A DNA stretch of 64,000 nt from Karstenula rhodostoma CBS 690.94 (Eukaryota > Ascomycota > Dothideomycetes > Pleosporales > Didymosphaeriaceae), in contig MU001494.1 of assembly GCA_010093485.1 (NCBI GenBank), positions 418,805 through 482,804 on the forward strand, read 5' to 3'. The notes below the pieces were generated by a model, which was given only the letters and a program-made list of their open reading frames with translations, had not been told where the DNA came from and did no database searches. The position numbers were made by a program, and so were the translations under genes. This document shows positions 21,436 through 31,762 of this stretch, piece by piece. How positions within the stretch are numbered: the first letter of the stretch is position 1; each line of letters starts with the position of its first letter.

Positions 21436-21905
21436 ACCTGGGGGGATGGTCATAGTATGGAGAACATGAACGCAGGGGTTCATATTTTCAAATGCGATTA
21501 TCACGAACACGTAAAAGTTACTTGAGCTGTTTGAAATAATCGACCCAAGAATTACTGCGAAGTGGCGTTGGTGTATTGGATTGCTGAACCTGCTCAGCAC
21601 GAGATACGCGCTGTCTTCCGCTCGACTCGCATATGCCGTGGATCTACTGTCAGCACCACAGTACAATCCACAGCTGGAGATGCAGCTCTCCTCAAAGCCG
21701 CCCCTCGAATCCTCCAATTCCATGTCAGCACAGACCGCCGCTCCTTTGCGACGATTCCTTCCTCGATTCTATCATCCCCCTCAAAGCGCCAGCGCCCTCT
21801 TGGCCAGCTGACTCTCGGCCCTTAGATCTGTTCTGTTCCATGGTGCCTGAGCAGTGTTGAGACGGTTGAGACGATGGTATTCCCAGAGCCACGGTTACCC
21901 GCGAC
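21436..21905. other. Convergent intergenic spacer
   Basis: 470 bp between the FMN dehydrogenase and the weak minus-strand ORF. Nothing recognised. Confidence 0.4.
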
Positions 21906-22694
21906 TCACCCGACCAAAGACCCCAACATACCCTCCTCGCCTCGCGGTCGCGTCCCTATTATCCTCCACGACCCCGAGATCCCCACATGTACCACACGAG
22001 GTTTCCACGTCCTCTTCCGCTCGCGTTTCCAGTAGCGCCGCACGGTACCAAGCACGCTTTTGAAGCCCGGCGTCTTGATCCTGGTCCCCGTCTCCCGCTT
22101 CAGCATGCGGCGCGCGAAATGCGCATCCTGGTGGACATTCAGGGCCAGGGTGCGCGGGGTGAGGGTGCCGCGTTCTGGAATGGCTGCGTGCTGGAGCTGT
22201 GGGAAGTTGCAGTGTCGAAGCTGGAGATGGATTGTTGCAACTAGGTGGGATGAGGCAGCGTGGGAAGGTGGCTTTGCTGGAGGTGAGATGGGTTGCGCGG
22301 TTTTTCTGGGGAGATTGTCCTGGGTCTTGGACTTGGACTTGGTCTTGAATTTGAACTTGAACTTGATCTTGATCTTGATCGTGATAGCTTCCTTCAACAG
22401 TCGTGGAACCGGAAAGCGGCCGGTGTGCTCGTCCTGCAGTTGAATCTCCCGATGGAGCGGCGATGGGCAATACGGTCTTGCTCTCCGCTTGCGGACTTCG
22501 CGTGGTGAGCTTTTGGTCTTCTTCTTCGCAAGGGCTTGGGCATTGCGTTGTTTTTTTGATTTCGGCTTCGGGGGGCGAAGATCGAGGTCTTTGAGTGAAT
22601 TGCGGAGGGCGCGGGCGTGAAGGGGGGTTATAGGGAGTTGTCGGCCAGTGAAGGCGGATTGGATGGAGAGTTTGGGTGGCGGATGCGTAGGCAT
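21906..22694 (-). CDS. Hypothetical basic low-complexity ORF
   Basis: The minus-strand frame stays open for 460 codons (to 23288), but only the part from the Met at 22694 looks protein-like. It starts MPTHPPPKLSIQSAFTGRQL and continues LRNSLKDLDLRPPKPKSKK, rich in Lys, Arg and Pro. Residues ~135-155 alternate Ile/Phe/Thr/Ser with Lys; this comes directly from a TTGAAC/TTGATC hexamer repeat at about 22325-22384. The end contains GFKSVLGTVRRYWKRERKR. No family recognised. If real it is a ~262-aa, very basic, possibly nuclear protein. The upstream open frame has codon content unlike its neighbours and may be chance. An intron or different start cannot be excluded. Confidence 0.35.
   Translation of the reverse strand: MPTHPPPKLSIQSAFTGRQLPITPLHARALRNSLKDLDLRPPKPKSKKQRNAQALAKKKTKSSPREVRKRRARPYCPSPLHREIQLQDEHTGRFPVPRLLKEAITIKIKIKFKFKFKTKSKSKTQDNLPRKTAQPISPPAKPPSHAASSHLVATIHLQLRHCNFPQLQHAAIPERGTLTPRTLALNVHQDAHFARRMLKRETGTRIKTPGFKSVLGTVRRYWKRERKRTWKPRVVHVGISGSWRIIGTRPRGEEGMLGSLVG
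22325..22384. repeat. Degenerate hexamer repeat (CTTGRA)n
   Basis: About ten tandem copies of a 6-bp unit (CTTGGA, CTTGAA, CTTGAT variants). On the minus strand it encodes alternating hydrophobic/polar residues and lysine. Confidence 0.8.
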
Positions 22695-23900
22695 TGTGGT
22701 GGGTGGTGTCGCGTGTTGGAGCGGGTGTTTCATGTTTGTAGACGAGGGCTGCGGTAGCGGTGATGGTGGTGAGAAGAATCGTTGGTGGATGATTGCTTCA
22801 GTAGTGAGAGATTCCAAAATCTTTGATTGTGGGATGTGTCTTCGAAATGATACGGGAGGACGAGACTTATAAAGACTGTTTTGTGTCGAAAAAGCCGTTG
22901 ACCAAAAACACATTTTCCAGAAGCGGTAGCGAGCCGTTGAGATGGGTAGCGAGGCAAGATATTGAGTGTGAACTATGGTACCGTTGGGGGGCAAAGTGGG
23001 TCGGACGACAATAGACATCCGTGCACGCTCACCAGGAACTGGCAATGTATGTGAGTAAGCCTTTCTCAAGCAAGACATGCACGGCCATTTTGTACCCGAT
23101 GATTGATCCACTCGTGATCTTGATGTTCGCGGTACCAGGGGAGGGTACTTCTGGTCACTGCGGGCTCTCACAGCTAAAAGGTCTGTTGAGGCTGCTCGAA
23201 CAGATGTGGCGGGCGATTTTGAGATGTCCGCTAACCTGGGATTTCTACGGCCTCTCCTTGACACACCGCACCTCCTAAGGTGAGACATTCACAAGGTATA
23301 TACCTTTTGTGTCTTGACTCATATAACGCGATGTTCACCCAATCAGCTTCTAATTCCCCTCCTCGCGAGCGCGTCTCCTTACTTCAATATTGCAGTACCA
23401 GAACACATCATCATTACCAATATTACACTTAGCCGTTGCGAGGAGCCACAAACTATCGAGAACGGCCATGAACCTTGCCTTAGCCTACCAAAAACACTCG
23501 TAATCGATCGCTTGCCTTTGGACCGCACGTCGTGTGTTGAAAGACTCTGTGTAGTGGCATGACCATACCCACAATTACGGTACTCTGATTGCTTGGAGAC
23601 AGACACACGGCTATCATAGTGTGACCACAATGGTCTGAGCACCAAATATTATACTTCGCGAGCTTCTGGAAGCCGCGGCAAAACGCAATACATGAACTCT
23701 GTAGGGTGCCAAAACACAAATATTTCAAACAGCTCAAAATGGTCTGAGTACAATGACTCACTTGTTGAAATAATATACAAACCCCTCAGGGCTTTATCCC
23801 ACAGACTCCAAAACACCAAACAACCACCCCTCGCACCTCAACCCAAAAAACACATTCCGGCCACTGTACCACGCACCACCACAAAGACCAAGATAACGCC
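22695..23900. other. Divergent intergenic region before the J-protein gene
   Basis: 1.2 kb. The minus-strand frame above remains open through part of it but without recognisable protein character. The last 150 bp are C/A-rich on the + strand just before the J-protein ATG. Confidence 0.4.
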
Positions 23901-24692
23901 ATGTCACCTTCCACTCCGTTAGACTTACTCACCTACCGCACTCTCCAATACGCCTACCGCATTCTAGGCCTCGGAATCTCCGCCACCCCCTCTGAAGTCC
24001 GCGACGCCTACAAGAGCCTCGCAATCATTGTTCACCCCGATAAAGTCGCAGCTTGTGACCGCGAGCACGCAACAGCAGAGTTCCAAAAGCTGAAAGCAGC
24101 GTACGACATCTGCTTCCCACATGCCACCTCAGTCGCAGCTTCGAAGAGCAAGCATGCCACCTTCGAAGACGACCCCGACTCCGACTCCGCTGCCCAACCT
24201 GAGAACATCTGGAATGACGAGGACGAAGTGTTCTTCTTCTTCGAGGAAGACGTTCTGGACGTAAATGACCCCGTACACGCCGCAGCACGCAAGCGCGAGA
24301 AGCTGTACGGCGGGATGGCCGAGGAAGAGCCCAATCCCGAAAGGCTAGACTGGCGTGGTCGTAGGGCGAACTCGCAGGCTAGGTGGACGGCGGAGCAGAG
24401 GCTAGCGCAGCATCGGAAGGCGTATGTCGCTAACGGGAGGTTGGAAGGGGGCGTTAAGGGGTTGACTGCGGGACAGCGGCTGAAGGTGAAGAGGGCGAAG
24501 GAGAAAAGGGCGGGGCTTGAGGAGGCTGCTGGAGAGGAGAGGGCGGAGAGCGGCGTGGGGAAGGTTATTAAACAAGTGCAGAGGAAGGCTCAACAGGAAG
24601 GGACGAAGAAGGAAGTTAAGAGGTTGGATGAGGTTCCTGAGTGTTGGGAGGATGAGATGGAGGATGAAGACGAGAATGCAGAGGGGGTTTGA
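23901..24692 (+). CDS. J-domain (DnaJ-type) co-chaperone
   Basis: A 263-aa single-exon protein. The J domain spans about residues 12-70: LQYAYRILGLGISATPSEVRDAYKSL then IIVHPDKVAACDREHATAEFQKLKAAYDI, with the essential HPD present. The J domain would stimulate an Hsp70 ATPase. After it comes an acidic segment (EDDPDSDS, NDEDEVFFFFEEDV) and a long charged helical region rich in Lys/Arg/Glu/Ala (RLAQHRKAYVANGR to QVQRKAQQEGTKK), ending in an acidic tail EDEMEDEDENAEGV. It has no Gly/Phe linker or zinc region, so it is a class C J protein. No signal or membrane segment. The charged tail suggests nuclear or ribosome-linked roles, not shown. Confidence 0.88.
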   Translation: MSPSTPLDLLTYRTLQYAYRILGLGISATPSEVRDAYKSLAIIVHPDKVAACDREHATAEFQKLKAAYDICFPHATSVAASKSKHATFEDDPDSDSAAQPENIWNDEDEVFFFFEEDVLDVNDPVHAAARKREKLYGGMAEEEPNPERLDWRGRRANSQARWTAEQRLAQHRKAYVANGRLEGGVKGLTAGQRLKVKRAKEKRAGLEEAAGEERAESGVGKVIKQVQRKAQQEGTKKEVKRLDEVPECWEDEMEDEDENAEGV

Positions 24693-25012
24693 GGAGGGGT
24701 TGAAGCAGCCGTGTCCTGTGAGGAAGTCTCACCGGTACCCGTTTTTCGGCCCTGTCTCTGTCCTGTCTGTGTTGACTTGGTAGTCGGAGCAGAGTGTGAT
24801 ACCATACCAACGATACGTTGTTTCTTCCACTGAGAGTAGCCAAACAATAATCGCAACACCAGTCCCGTTCCAATCGTCGAAGAATCGACTGGTTCTGTCC
24901 GCTCAATTGACTATGCTTCATGTAACCCCCAGGCAAACTAGCGTATAACCGAAGTGGAATAGTACTGGATATCATGTTCTATTCGCTCCTATATATCAAT
25001 ATCAACGCCCAC
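24693..25012. other. Convergent spacer, J-protein / GH43
   Basis: 320 bp, 3' ends of both genes, no coding signal. Confidence 0.45.
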
Positions 25013-26032
25013 TCACGACCCTCCTTCCTCTAATCTCGCAGCAGGCGGTTTGATCTGCGGCTGCGGCTCCGCCAAATGAATTTTTCCTTCCCCATCATAC
25101 ACAATCTCCCTAATCTTCGCACTCCTCAGATGATTCTCTCCGCCGCTCAATGAACTATCATGGTAAAATAAATACCACTTCCCCTTGAACTCCGCAATGC
25201 TGTGATGTGTCGTCCAGCCAATGACCGGCTCCAGTATCCTCCCTCCGTACGTGAAAGGCCCTAGCGGGGTGTCGCCGATAGCGTAGGCCAAATAATGCGT
25301 GTCGCCCGTGGAGTAGCTGAAGTAGTATTTTCCATTATACTTGTGCAGCCACGCAGCCTCGAAGAAGCGGCGAGCATGGTCTTCCGCGGCGATGGGCTTT
25401 CCTGTGGAGGGATCCTGGATGACCACGTCGGATACGGGGGATGCGAGGGATAGCATGTCGTCGCTGAGTTTTGCCACCTTGGCATGTAGCGCGCTCCCGG
25501 TCGATGGCTCATTCGCACCGAGCTGCGACTTGTCGAAGGCGCCGTTGGCATAGCACTGCAGCTGGCCGCCCCAGAGCCCGCCAAAGTACAGATATGCTTG
25601 GCCGTCGTCGTCGACGAAGACGGCGGGGTCCACGCTGAACGTGCCCTTGATGTACTCCGGCTCCGCTTTGAAAGGCCCCTCCGGCGTATCTCCCACCGCG
25701 ACGCCGACCCTGAAGATATCCTCTTGATCCCGCGCAGGGAAGTAGAGGTAATATTTCCCGTTTTTCGAGGCTGCGTCGGGGGCCCACAGTTGGCGGGAGA
25801 CCCATGGGACGTCTTCTGCTTTGAGCGCCACGCCGTGGTCTGTGACGGGGCCGCCGACGTCGTCCATGCTGAAGACGTGGTAGTCGTTCATGTCGTACTG
25901 GTCGCCATTGTCGTTATTCTTTATGTCTGTTTCGCGGTCGTGCGAGGGATAGACGTAGAGCTTGCCGTTGAAAACATGCGCGGAGGGGTCCGCGGTGTAG
26001 AGATGCGTTACGAAAGGCTGCTTGTCCGCCAT
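25013..26032 (-). CDS. Glycoside hydrolase family 43 enzyme (arabinofuranosidase/xylosidase type)
   Basis: A 339-aa single-exon five-bladed beta-propeller glycosidase. The catalytic triad of GH43 can be placed. The base Asp is D15 in YTADPSAHVFNGKLYVY. The pKa-modulating Asp is in GTFSVDPAVFVDDDGQAYLY. The general acid Glu is in RRFFEAAWLHKYNGKYYFSY. WAPDAASKNGKYYLYF and GWTTHHSIAEFKGKWYLFYH are further propeller blades; the His in THHS would contact the metal site. There is no signal peptide, so the enzyme is probably intracellular, acting on imported arabino- or xylo-oligosaccharides. It ends with a short polar tail. The start at 26032 is 14 residues before the catalytic Asp, as is normal. 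Confidence 0.92.
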   Translation of the reverse strand: MADKQPFVTHLYTADPSAHVFNGKLYVYPSHDRETDIKNNDNGDQYDMNDYHVFSMDDVGGPVTDHGVALKAEDVPWVSRQLWAPDAASKNGKYYLYFPARDQEDIFRVGVAVGDTPEGPFKAEPEYIKGTFSVDPAVFVDDDGQAYLYFGGLWGGQLQCYANGAFDKSQLGANEPSTGSALHAKVAKLSDDMLSLASPVSDVVIQDPSTGKPIAAEDHARRFFEAAWLHKYNGKYYFSYSTGDTHYLAYAIGDTPLGPFTYGGRILEPVIGWTTHHSIAEFKGKWYLFYHDSSLSGGENHLRSAKIREIVYDGEGKIHLAEPQPQIKPPAARLEEGGS

Positions 26033-29000
26033 GGCTGTGTTACGAACTTGTTAGGTTGCACAGTAACTGTTCCGCCCGATATGCCCCTTGATCTGTAAAC
26101 GCTTGCGGTGCTTGTATTTATGGCGCTGCCCCGCGAGGTACTGAGGCTCAACTACCCCTCCAATTTAGCCATATTAACCATCAGAATATCCACTCCGAGC
26201 ACTAGAAAATCTGGTACCGTCCAACGTCGCTGCGCAGGTACATATTACTCGCGATGCGAGCGCATCCAGAGGATGGTGTTTACCCGTTAATACGCTTAGA
26301 CAACCGCCTCAGGTGCGAGAGCTTCGGCTTTACGGACCCAGTTGGCGCTCGCACTTCATTCTACGTCGGAGAACCGTTTATACTTCTTCTTCCTTGTATT
26401 TCTTTTAACCTCATATTATCGTTATACAACGCTGTCGTCTTTGTAACAAAGCCAGGCTGAGTATTGACGTATATTCCAACCAGACTTCATGAGATTATCA
26501 CAGATACCCTGGCCCCCACGCTGCGAAAATAGAGACATCCTCCAGATGCCATGTCCCTGCAGAGAACTGCAAATTCCGAACAAGCCATGGTTACATGTCC
26601 AGTTGCTTGACACAACAAATGCGACTCAAGCGTGGCTAACATTACGTTACAATACAGTCTCCAACTGCCTTATCCTCATTCTCTCGCAAAAGCTACCTTG
26701 CTACTCAAAAAGGAAGGAAATTCTTGCCTTGTCCTGCAAGAGACTGAAACTTCTTCAGAGTTAACAGCCACTGGTTAGCAAGGTAGGACGAGCAGCTTCG
26801 ACCTGGACGTATTCCACCAGATTTGCATGAGCAAGACGACTAAACATACATCAGAGTCGCAGATGATTACAAGGCCTTCCTATTGCCCTAACTCATCTAT
26901 ACCCGCAGCGTGTTCACCCATTCTGTCCGCCGAGCAAGCCTACTTTCCTCTTCCCATGCCAAACTCCATCACACATACTCTTGCTTTGTCACCACGATAA
27001 CCAAGCCCAGTCAGATATCTCAATGGACGCCAAAGCGAGGCCATATTCCGCACTCGTGTATACATGCTTACATCACGCCTAGATCCTACAACGCATACAT
27101 TCACCTATAATGCCACCTCGCACCACATCACATAATAACCACCAGCCCAACCTAACCCACACCATACTCCCAACACTCAACCCTCCCACAACTATATCCC
27201 GCGGCCGCCGCCCCCACTACACACATCCCCATCACTCGCACCGGCACACGCGCAGTAACATACCACACAACGCGACGCCACACCCATCACCACCACAACC
27301 CCTCCGTCACCCACACTCGCACCCGCGAAAAAAGCACACCCAAGCACACCACCGGTCCGTCCCGATCCCGCCACCCGTTTCGTTTCCCAAAAAGCAAAAC
27401 CACATACATCCCCATCCACCGGCGTCCCAAAACGCCAACAAAACGCGCTACAACGCGTCTACGTCTACAGAGATTTCCCCCCACCCCCAACACATCAGTA
27501 GGTACCTAACCGCCTCACTTACCCGCCGCGCGCTCTGCAAATTCTTTCCCCAGCCGAGGCGCGTCCAGCCCAGCCCAGCCCCGCCCTCCAACCACCTAGG
27601 TAACCTACCGGTCCTGCCCGCTCCTCTACAGGTACCTACCTAACCTACCGAGCCGACCCCTCCGACAACGCCCGAGCACCACCTCCACCCACTCCGGGCT
27701 TGCACCGACAAGTGGGTCTCTGGGCTGGCTGGTGTGGTTTCGTCTCGCTTCCTACCTCTCTCCACTCCACTCCACTCCACTTACCAGGATCCCTACCCTA
27801 GCCCCGGTTACCCAGCCCATCCCTGCGTCCAAGCGAAGCGGTGAGCCGACCGCAGTCATGGCATTACATACGATACGGGGCGTGTCGTGTCGTCTGTTGT
27901 ATAGCGACGGCGAGATATAGGAGGGAAGGGAAGGAGGGGGTATCGGCGCGAGCCTATTGTGGATGGGGATCGGATGGGGAGGACGGGGTCTGACTGACGG
28001 CAGTGGTGGAGGAGGTGGAAGGTGGGGTATCGTATCGTATCGTATCGGAATGTGATCGCGAAGGGGCAGGCGTCAGGAAAGTCGTGGTTTGGGACGGACT
28101 GGCTGGCTGCAGGGCGTATGGTGTGATGGGCCGGGCGAGGCAGACATCGTCATCGCGATGCGTCGGCAGTTGCGCGTCGAAGATGCTGGAAAGTTTGGAA
28201 GTTGGGTGTTGTGCAGGTGCTTGGAGGGGGCCACGCATGGATGGTCAGGCGAGCTGCGTTGCGTGCTGGCTAGCTGGCCTGATCTGACCATCCATGCTGC
28301 TGCGTCTCCGAGATTGCTGCGTGCAGATATCCCTCAGGCCTGATTTGCAGACGAGGTTTCCGGCATATGCACCGCAGCTGAGAACAGTCACCGCTGATGT
28401 GTTTCAATGATGAAATTTCCATTTCTGTTCCATCCCATGCCCGTCCCATCCAATAGATACATACAAACTCAGCTACAATCCCCTTTCCACGCACGCACGC
28501 ACGCACGCAATCATTAGTAAAAAATGGTATGACATGACAAGACGGCCACATGCCACCAAGAAAAATATGCCGAGATCAAAAACGCAGATGGACCACAACA
28601 CTGAAGCCCACCGCTCTCCACCGTAGATAGTAATGTTGTTGTGAAAAAAGCAATGTTGCTCGCTATGCCAGTAAAACAAATCGTGAAAAGGAAAAATAAA
28701 CAGAGGCAGGAAGCGTCGCACGTCTGGACGCGAGGCCGGCGTGCGACAGCCATCTGGTACCTCTACAAGGTAAGGTGACTATGCTTTTGAAAGGGACAAG
28801 ACCGCCCTCAAAAGCGAGCAGAAAGAGAATATCAATATATCAATGAGGTCGTTGTCGTGGCCACTTAACGCGTATGCCATCGTCGATCCGTTTCGAAAGC
28901 AACCGTCATAAGAAAAGCGTCCGTTGCCGCTGGAGTGAGTGTGTGTAGTTGGTGTGTGTGCGGGCCCGTCAGGTCGAGGTCATGAACTTGGCGTCCAGGA

Positions 29001-29239
29001 CGCCGGGGAATCAAAGCAACAAAGCATTTTTAGCATCGAACATAAGAAGTCGTCATCATGCTTTTTGGGGTCGTCAGCCGTTAAGAGCGATCGTAGTCTG
29101 CCGGTGCAGACTTCAGACACGTGGTCGTAAGTCCGTGAGTGTTGAGCTAGGTGGGGTCGGCGGCAGGTGATGAGTTCCAGGCAATAGATAGAGTAATGAT
29201 GAGAGCAGCCTAGGAGATGTTGATGAAGATGAAGGCGGT
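26033..29239. other. Long gene-poor region between GH43 and the Zn2Cys6 regulator
   Basis: 3.2 kb. Roughly 26.9-27.8 kb is strikingly C/A-rich and G-poor on the + strand, with a CCACT tandem at 27761-27782. 28.0-28.3 kb is G-rich and holds a perfect 14-bp inverted repeat. A CGCA tandem lies near 28485-28508. ORFs here (for example 27110-27643) are composition artefacts. The right part should be the 3' UTR of the regulator. Confidence 0.5.
28235..28297. repeat. Perfect 14-bp inverted repeat with 35-nt loop
   Basis: Arms GCATGGATGGTCAG (28235-28248) and CTGACCATCCATGC (28284-28297) are exactly complementary and could form a hairpin in DNA or transcript. Confidence 0.75.
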
Positions 29240-31762
29240 CTAGTTAGCTCGAATGACGAGCTTGGAGAGGAACTTGTTCGACAGCGAGTCGAAGTCGTTT
29301 CGGTCGAACTTGCACTCGCTTCTTGATCGCAAGTACGTATCTGCACGTCAGGTTAGCCTTAGCCGCAGCCGAAACGAAGGATGCTTCATCTTACCATATT
29401 TGGTTACATGCGAACGGACTTCAGTCATCGCATCGCACACCGCCGGATTGGAGTTCAGCAGGTTGTGGTGTTTCCGGGTATCCCACTCTGAGAAAGTAGG
29501 GAGCTTCTGTGAGATGGCCGAGAAGAGGCCAACAATGACACCGACGGGAGTCGATTCCATGTCGTTGCAGAACTTTTGCACTGCAGGCTGGTCCGGCACA
29601 CGGTAGTTGCAGTCGAACTGGATCAGCTCCCAGACCGCGAGGATGATGGCGGCGAGCATGAAGATGGTGGGCCAGTTCTTCAGCTTATCACCGCTGTACA
29701 CAGAGGAATACAGCGCAGAGAGCTCCTCGAGGACGTCCTTCTGGAGCTCACGCCACATGTCGGCGAGGGCGCACTTGACCTGGAAGTTGATCATGACGGG
29801 AGCCACAGTCTTGCCATGGAACTTGGACTGGTTGTCTTCGACCTTGCCGATGTTGACCTCCTCGTCGCCGAGGCCTTCGACCATGGTAACGTGCATAGTC
29901 AGGTTGTAAGCGACGACGAGCTTCAGAGCCTTGCGGATGACTGGAAGCTTTTCGCGGCAGTAGAAGCGGTAGGCAGTCTTGAGGATCTCCGTGACGAAGT
30001 AAGTACCCTCAAAGTACTCATCGATGAACGCCTCAAAGCCGCCGTCGATGTGGCGGTCCAGGTAGTCGGAAAGCATGCTTCGTGAGACACCCTCCATACC
30101 TGCAGAGAGCTTGGCTGTGTTGATCTCGAAGTGGAGACCGTTCAGGCTCTCGAACCAGTCGACACCAAAGCACTTCTCGTCCCGGACGTAGACCTCACGG
30201 GCCATGATGGGAAGGTAGTGGCCGTAACCGTGGGTGATGTAGATGGGTCGCTCCTGAGGGGAGAAGCCCTTGATGTTACCGATGGAGAACCCGAGGCTGA
30301 CATGGCGCTCATAATCGGCCTTCCAGTCCTTCATGAAGTAGGCGATGTCCTTGATGTCGATACGGGTGCAGGGGACTTGCCAGAGACGAGCGTGGGATGG
30401 CTGGCAGCCACCGCACGGGTCACCCTTGTCACAAGTCTTCTTGAGGAACTTACACCTCAAGCAAGCACGGAGCTTTCGGATCTCGTGTGCCTGCTGTCGC
30501 TGTTCAGGCCTCAAGGGACCGCGCCGTCTACCTACACGCTTCTCACCTGACGCATCCTTCTTCGTGGTGTGTGCTGGTGGAGTCTTCTTGGCAATCATCT
30601 TAGTCGGCTTCGATCCAATGGGAGTAGTGACTGGCGACTTTCTCCGACGGGTGGGTGGTGAGCTGACTGCTGAAGAAATGGGCGAGGAAGAGCTCGACGT
30701 GGACTGCTTGATATCCAAGGGCTCAGCGCGAGGCATGGGTGGGCTCACGGACTGGTTAGGTGAGATGTAGTTGGAGTACTCCTGGTCTACGTTGGGGAGA
30801 CCATGGTGACAGCTGGAGGAATGGCTGTGCGAATGTGGAGAGTGTGTGAGGTCCAGTTGGTTCTCGGCTTCGGACTGGGGAGAGTGCATGGGGTAGTGGA
30901 TCTCCTCGAAGCTACTGAACGAGTGCGCCGACCGCGGTGCGTCTGACTGATTCGACGAATCTGAGTTCGTTCGAATGTGGAGTGTCTGTGCGGGATTTAT
31001 GATGAGAGCGGTGGGATCGCTCGAGAAGTCGTACGAGCTGCGGTGACCGAAGTCGACCGTATTCCACCCGTTGTCGCTGCTGGAAAGCGACCTGACCTCC
31101 AACCACTGCTCAGTCGGTGAGCCACTGCCCGCACTGGCCGATACGGCGCTCGAGACGTTGAATTCTTGCCCATGTGGGATGTTGGAAAAGTCCTGGGCGA
31201 AGTCTGCCATGCCAAAGGGCGCCATCTGCTGGGTCATGTCCATGGAGGTGGTGGCCATCATGCCAAACGCGGACGGGGCGTTCATGGACATGGAGGTCAT
31301 GAGGGCCTGCGAGGTGTTGATTGGGAAATCGACAGGCGATGTCTGCAGCGGACCGGCACCGAATGCGCCATAGTCTCCTCCCAGCGACATGTCGGCACCG
31401 AAGGCGTGCTGGGCGAAGCCGGTGCTCGCGCTCAGGTTGATCCAGTCAGCCAGCATGGGGTTCGAGGCCATTGCAGACGGAAAGGCCAGGCCTGTCGTCT
31501 GGAGCTGGTGCGGGCCGATGGCGCCGGTGGTGTTGGGCAGGCCATTGGGGTTGTGGGCCTGGGTGGTGGCTACCGTGTTGACGCGTCGCTGCTGGTGGTG
31601 TTGGTGGTGTTGGTGGTGGTGGGTGCCGTCGTGCTGTTGCGGCATCTGGGCGGGCGGCAGCGGCCAGGTCTGGTGCGAGAGGTTGTAGTTGAACGACGGG
31701 CGGTTCGGGTCGAAGGGCTGGTCGAAGGCGTACAGGTCGAGGTGGTCGAGGTTGGACTCCAT
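29240..31762 (-). CDS. Zn(II)2Cys6 transcription factor with long disordered N-terminus
   Basis: An 822-aa nuclear regulator from exons 31762-29395 and 29340-29240 (intron GTAAGA..CAG, 54 bp). Residues 1-430 are low-complexity with His/Gln runs (HHHQHHQHHQQRR), Met/Ala/Phe- and Ser-rich stretches, likely activation regions. A basic stretch GRRRGPLRPEQRQQ leads into the binuclear zinc cluster CLRCKFLKKTCDKGDPCGGC plus a sixth Cys in WQVPC. Spacing is C-x2-C-x6-C-x5-C-x2-C-x9-C. The C-terminal ~300 residues are a conserved helical domain (YRFYCREKLPVIRKALKLVV, NFQVKCALADMWRELQ). Splicing adds the 34-codon end TYLRSRSECKFDRNDFDS. ATG 31762 is the first ATG in frame. The zinc cluster is mid-protein rather than N-terminal, which is uncommon. 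Target genes unknown. Confidence 0.9.

Noticed and set aside
22695..23288. Upstream extension of the basic minus-strand ORF
   Set aside because: The frame is open but reads as random sequence; no splice or motif support, so not added to the CDS.
27110..27643. 177-codon plus-strand ORF
   Set aside because: Open only because the region is C/A-rich (His/Pro/Thr-rich translation); no start context or homologue-like segment.
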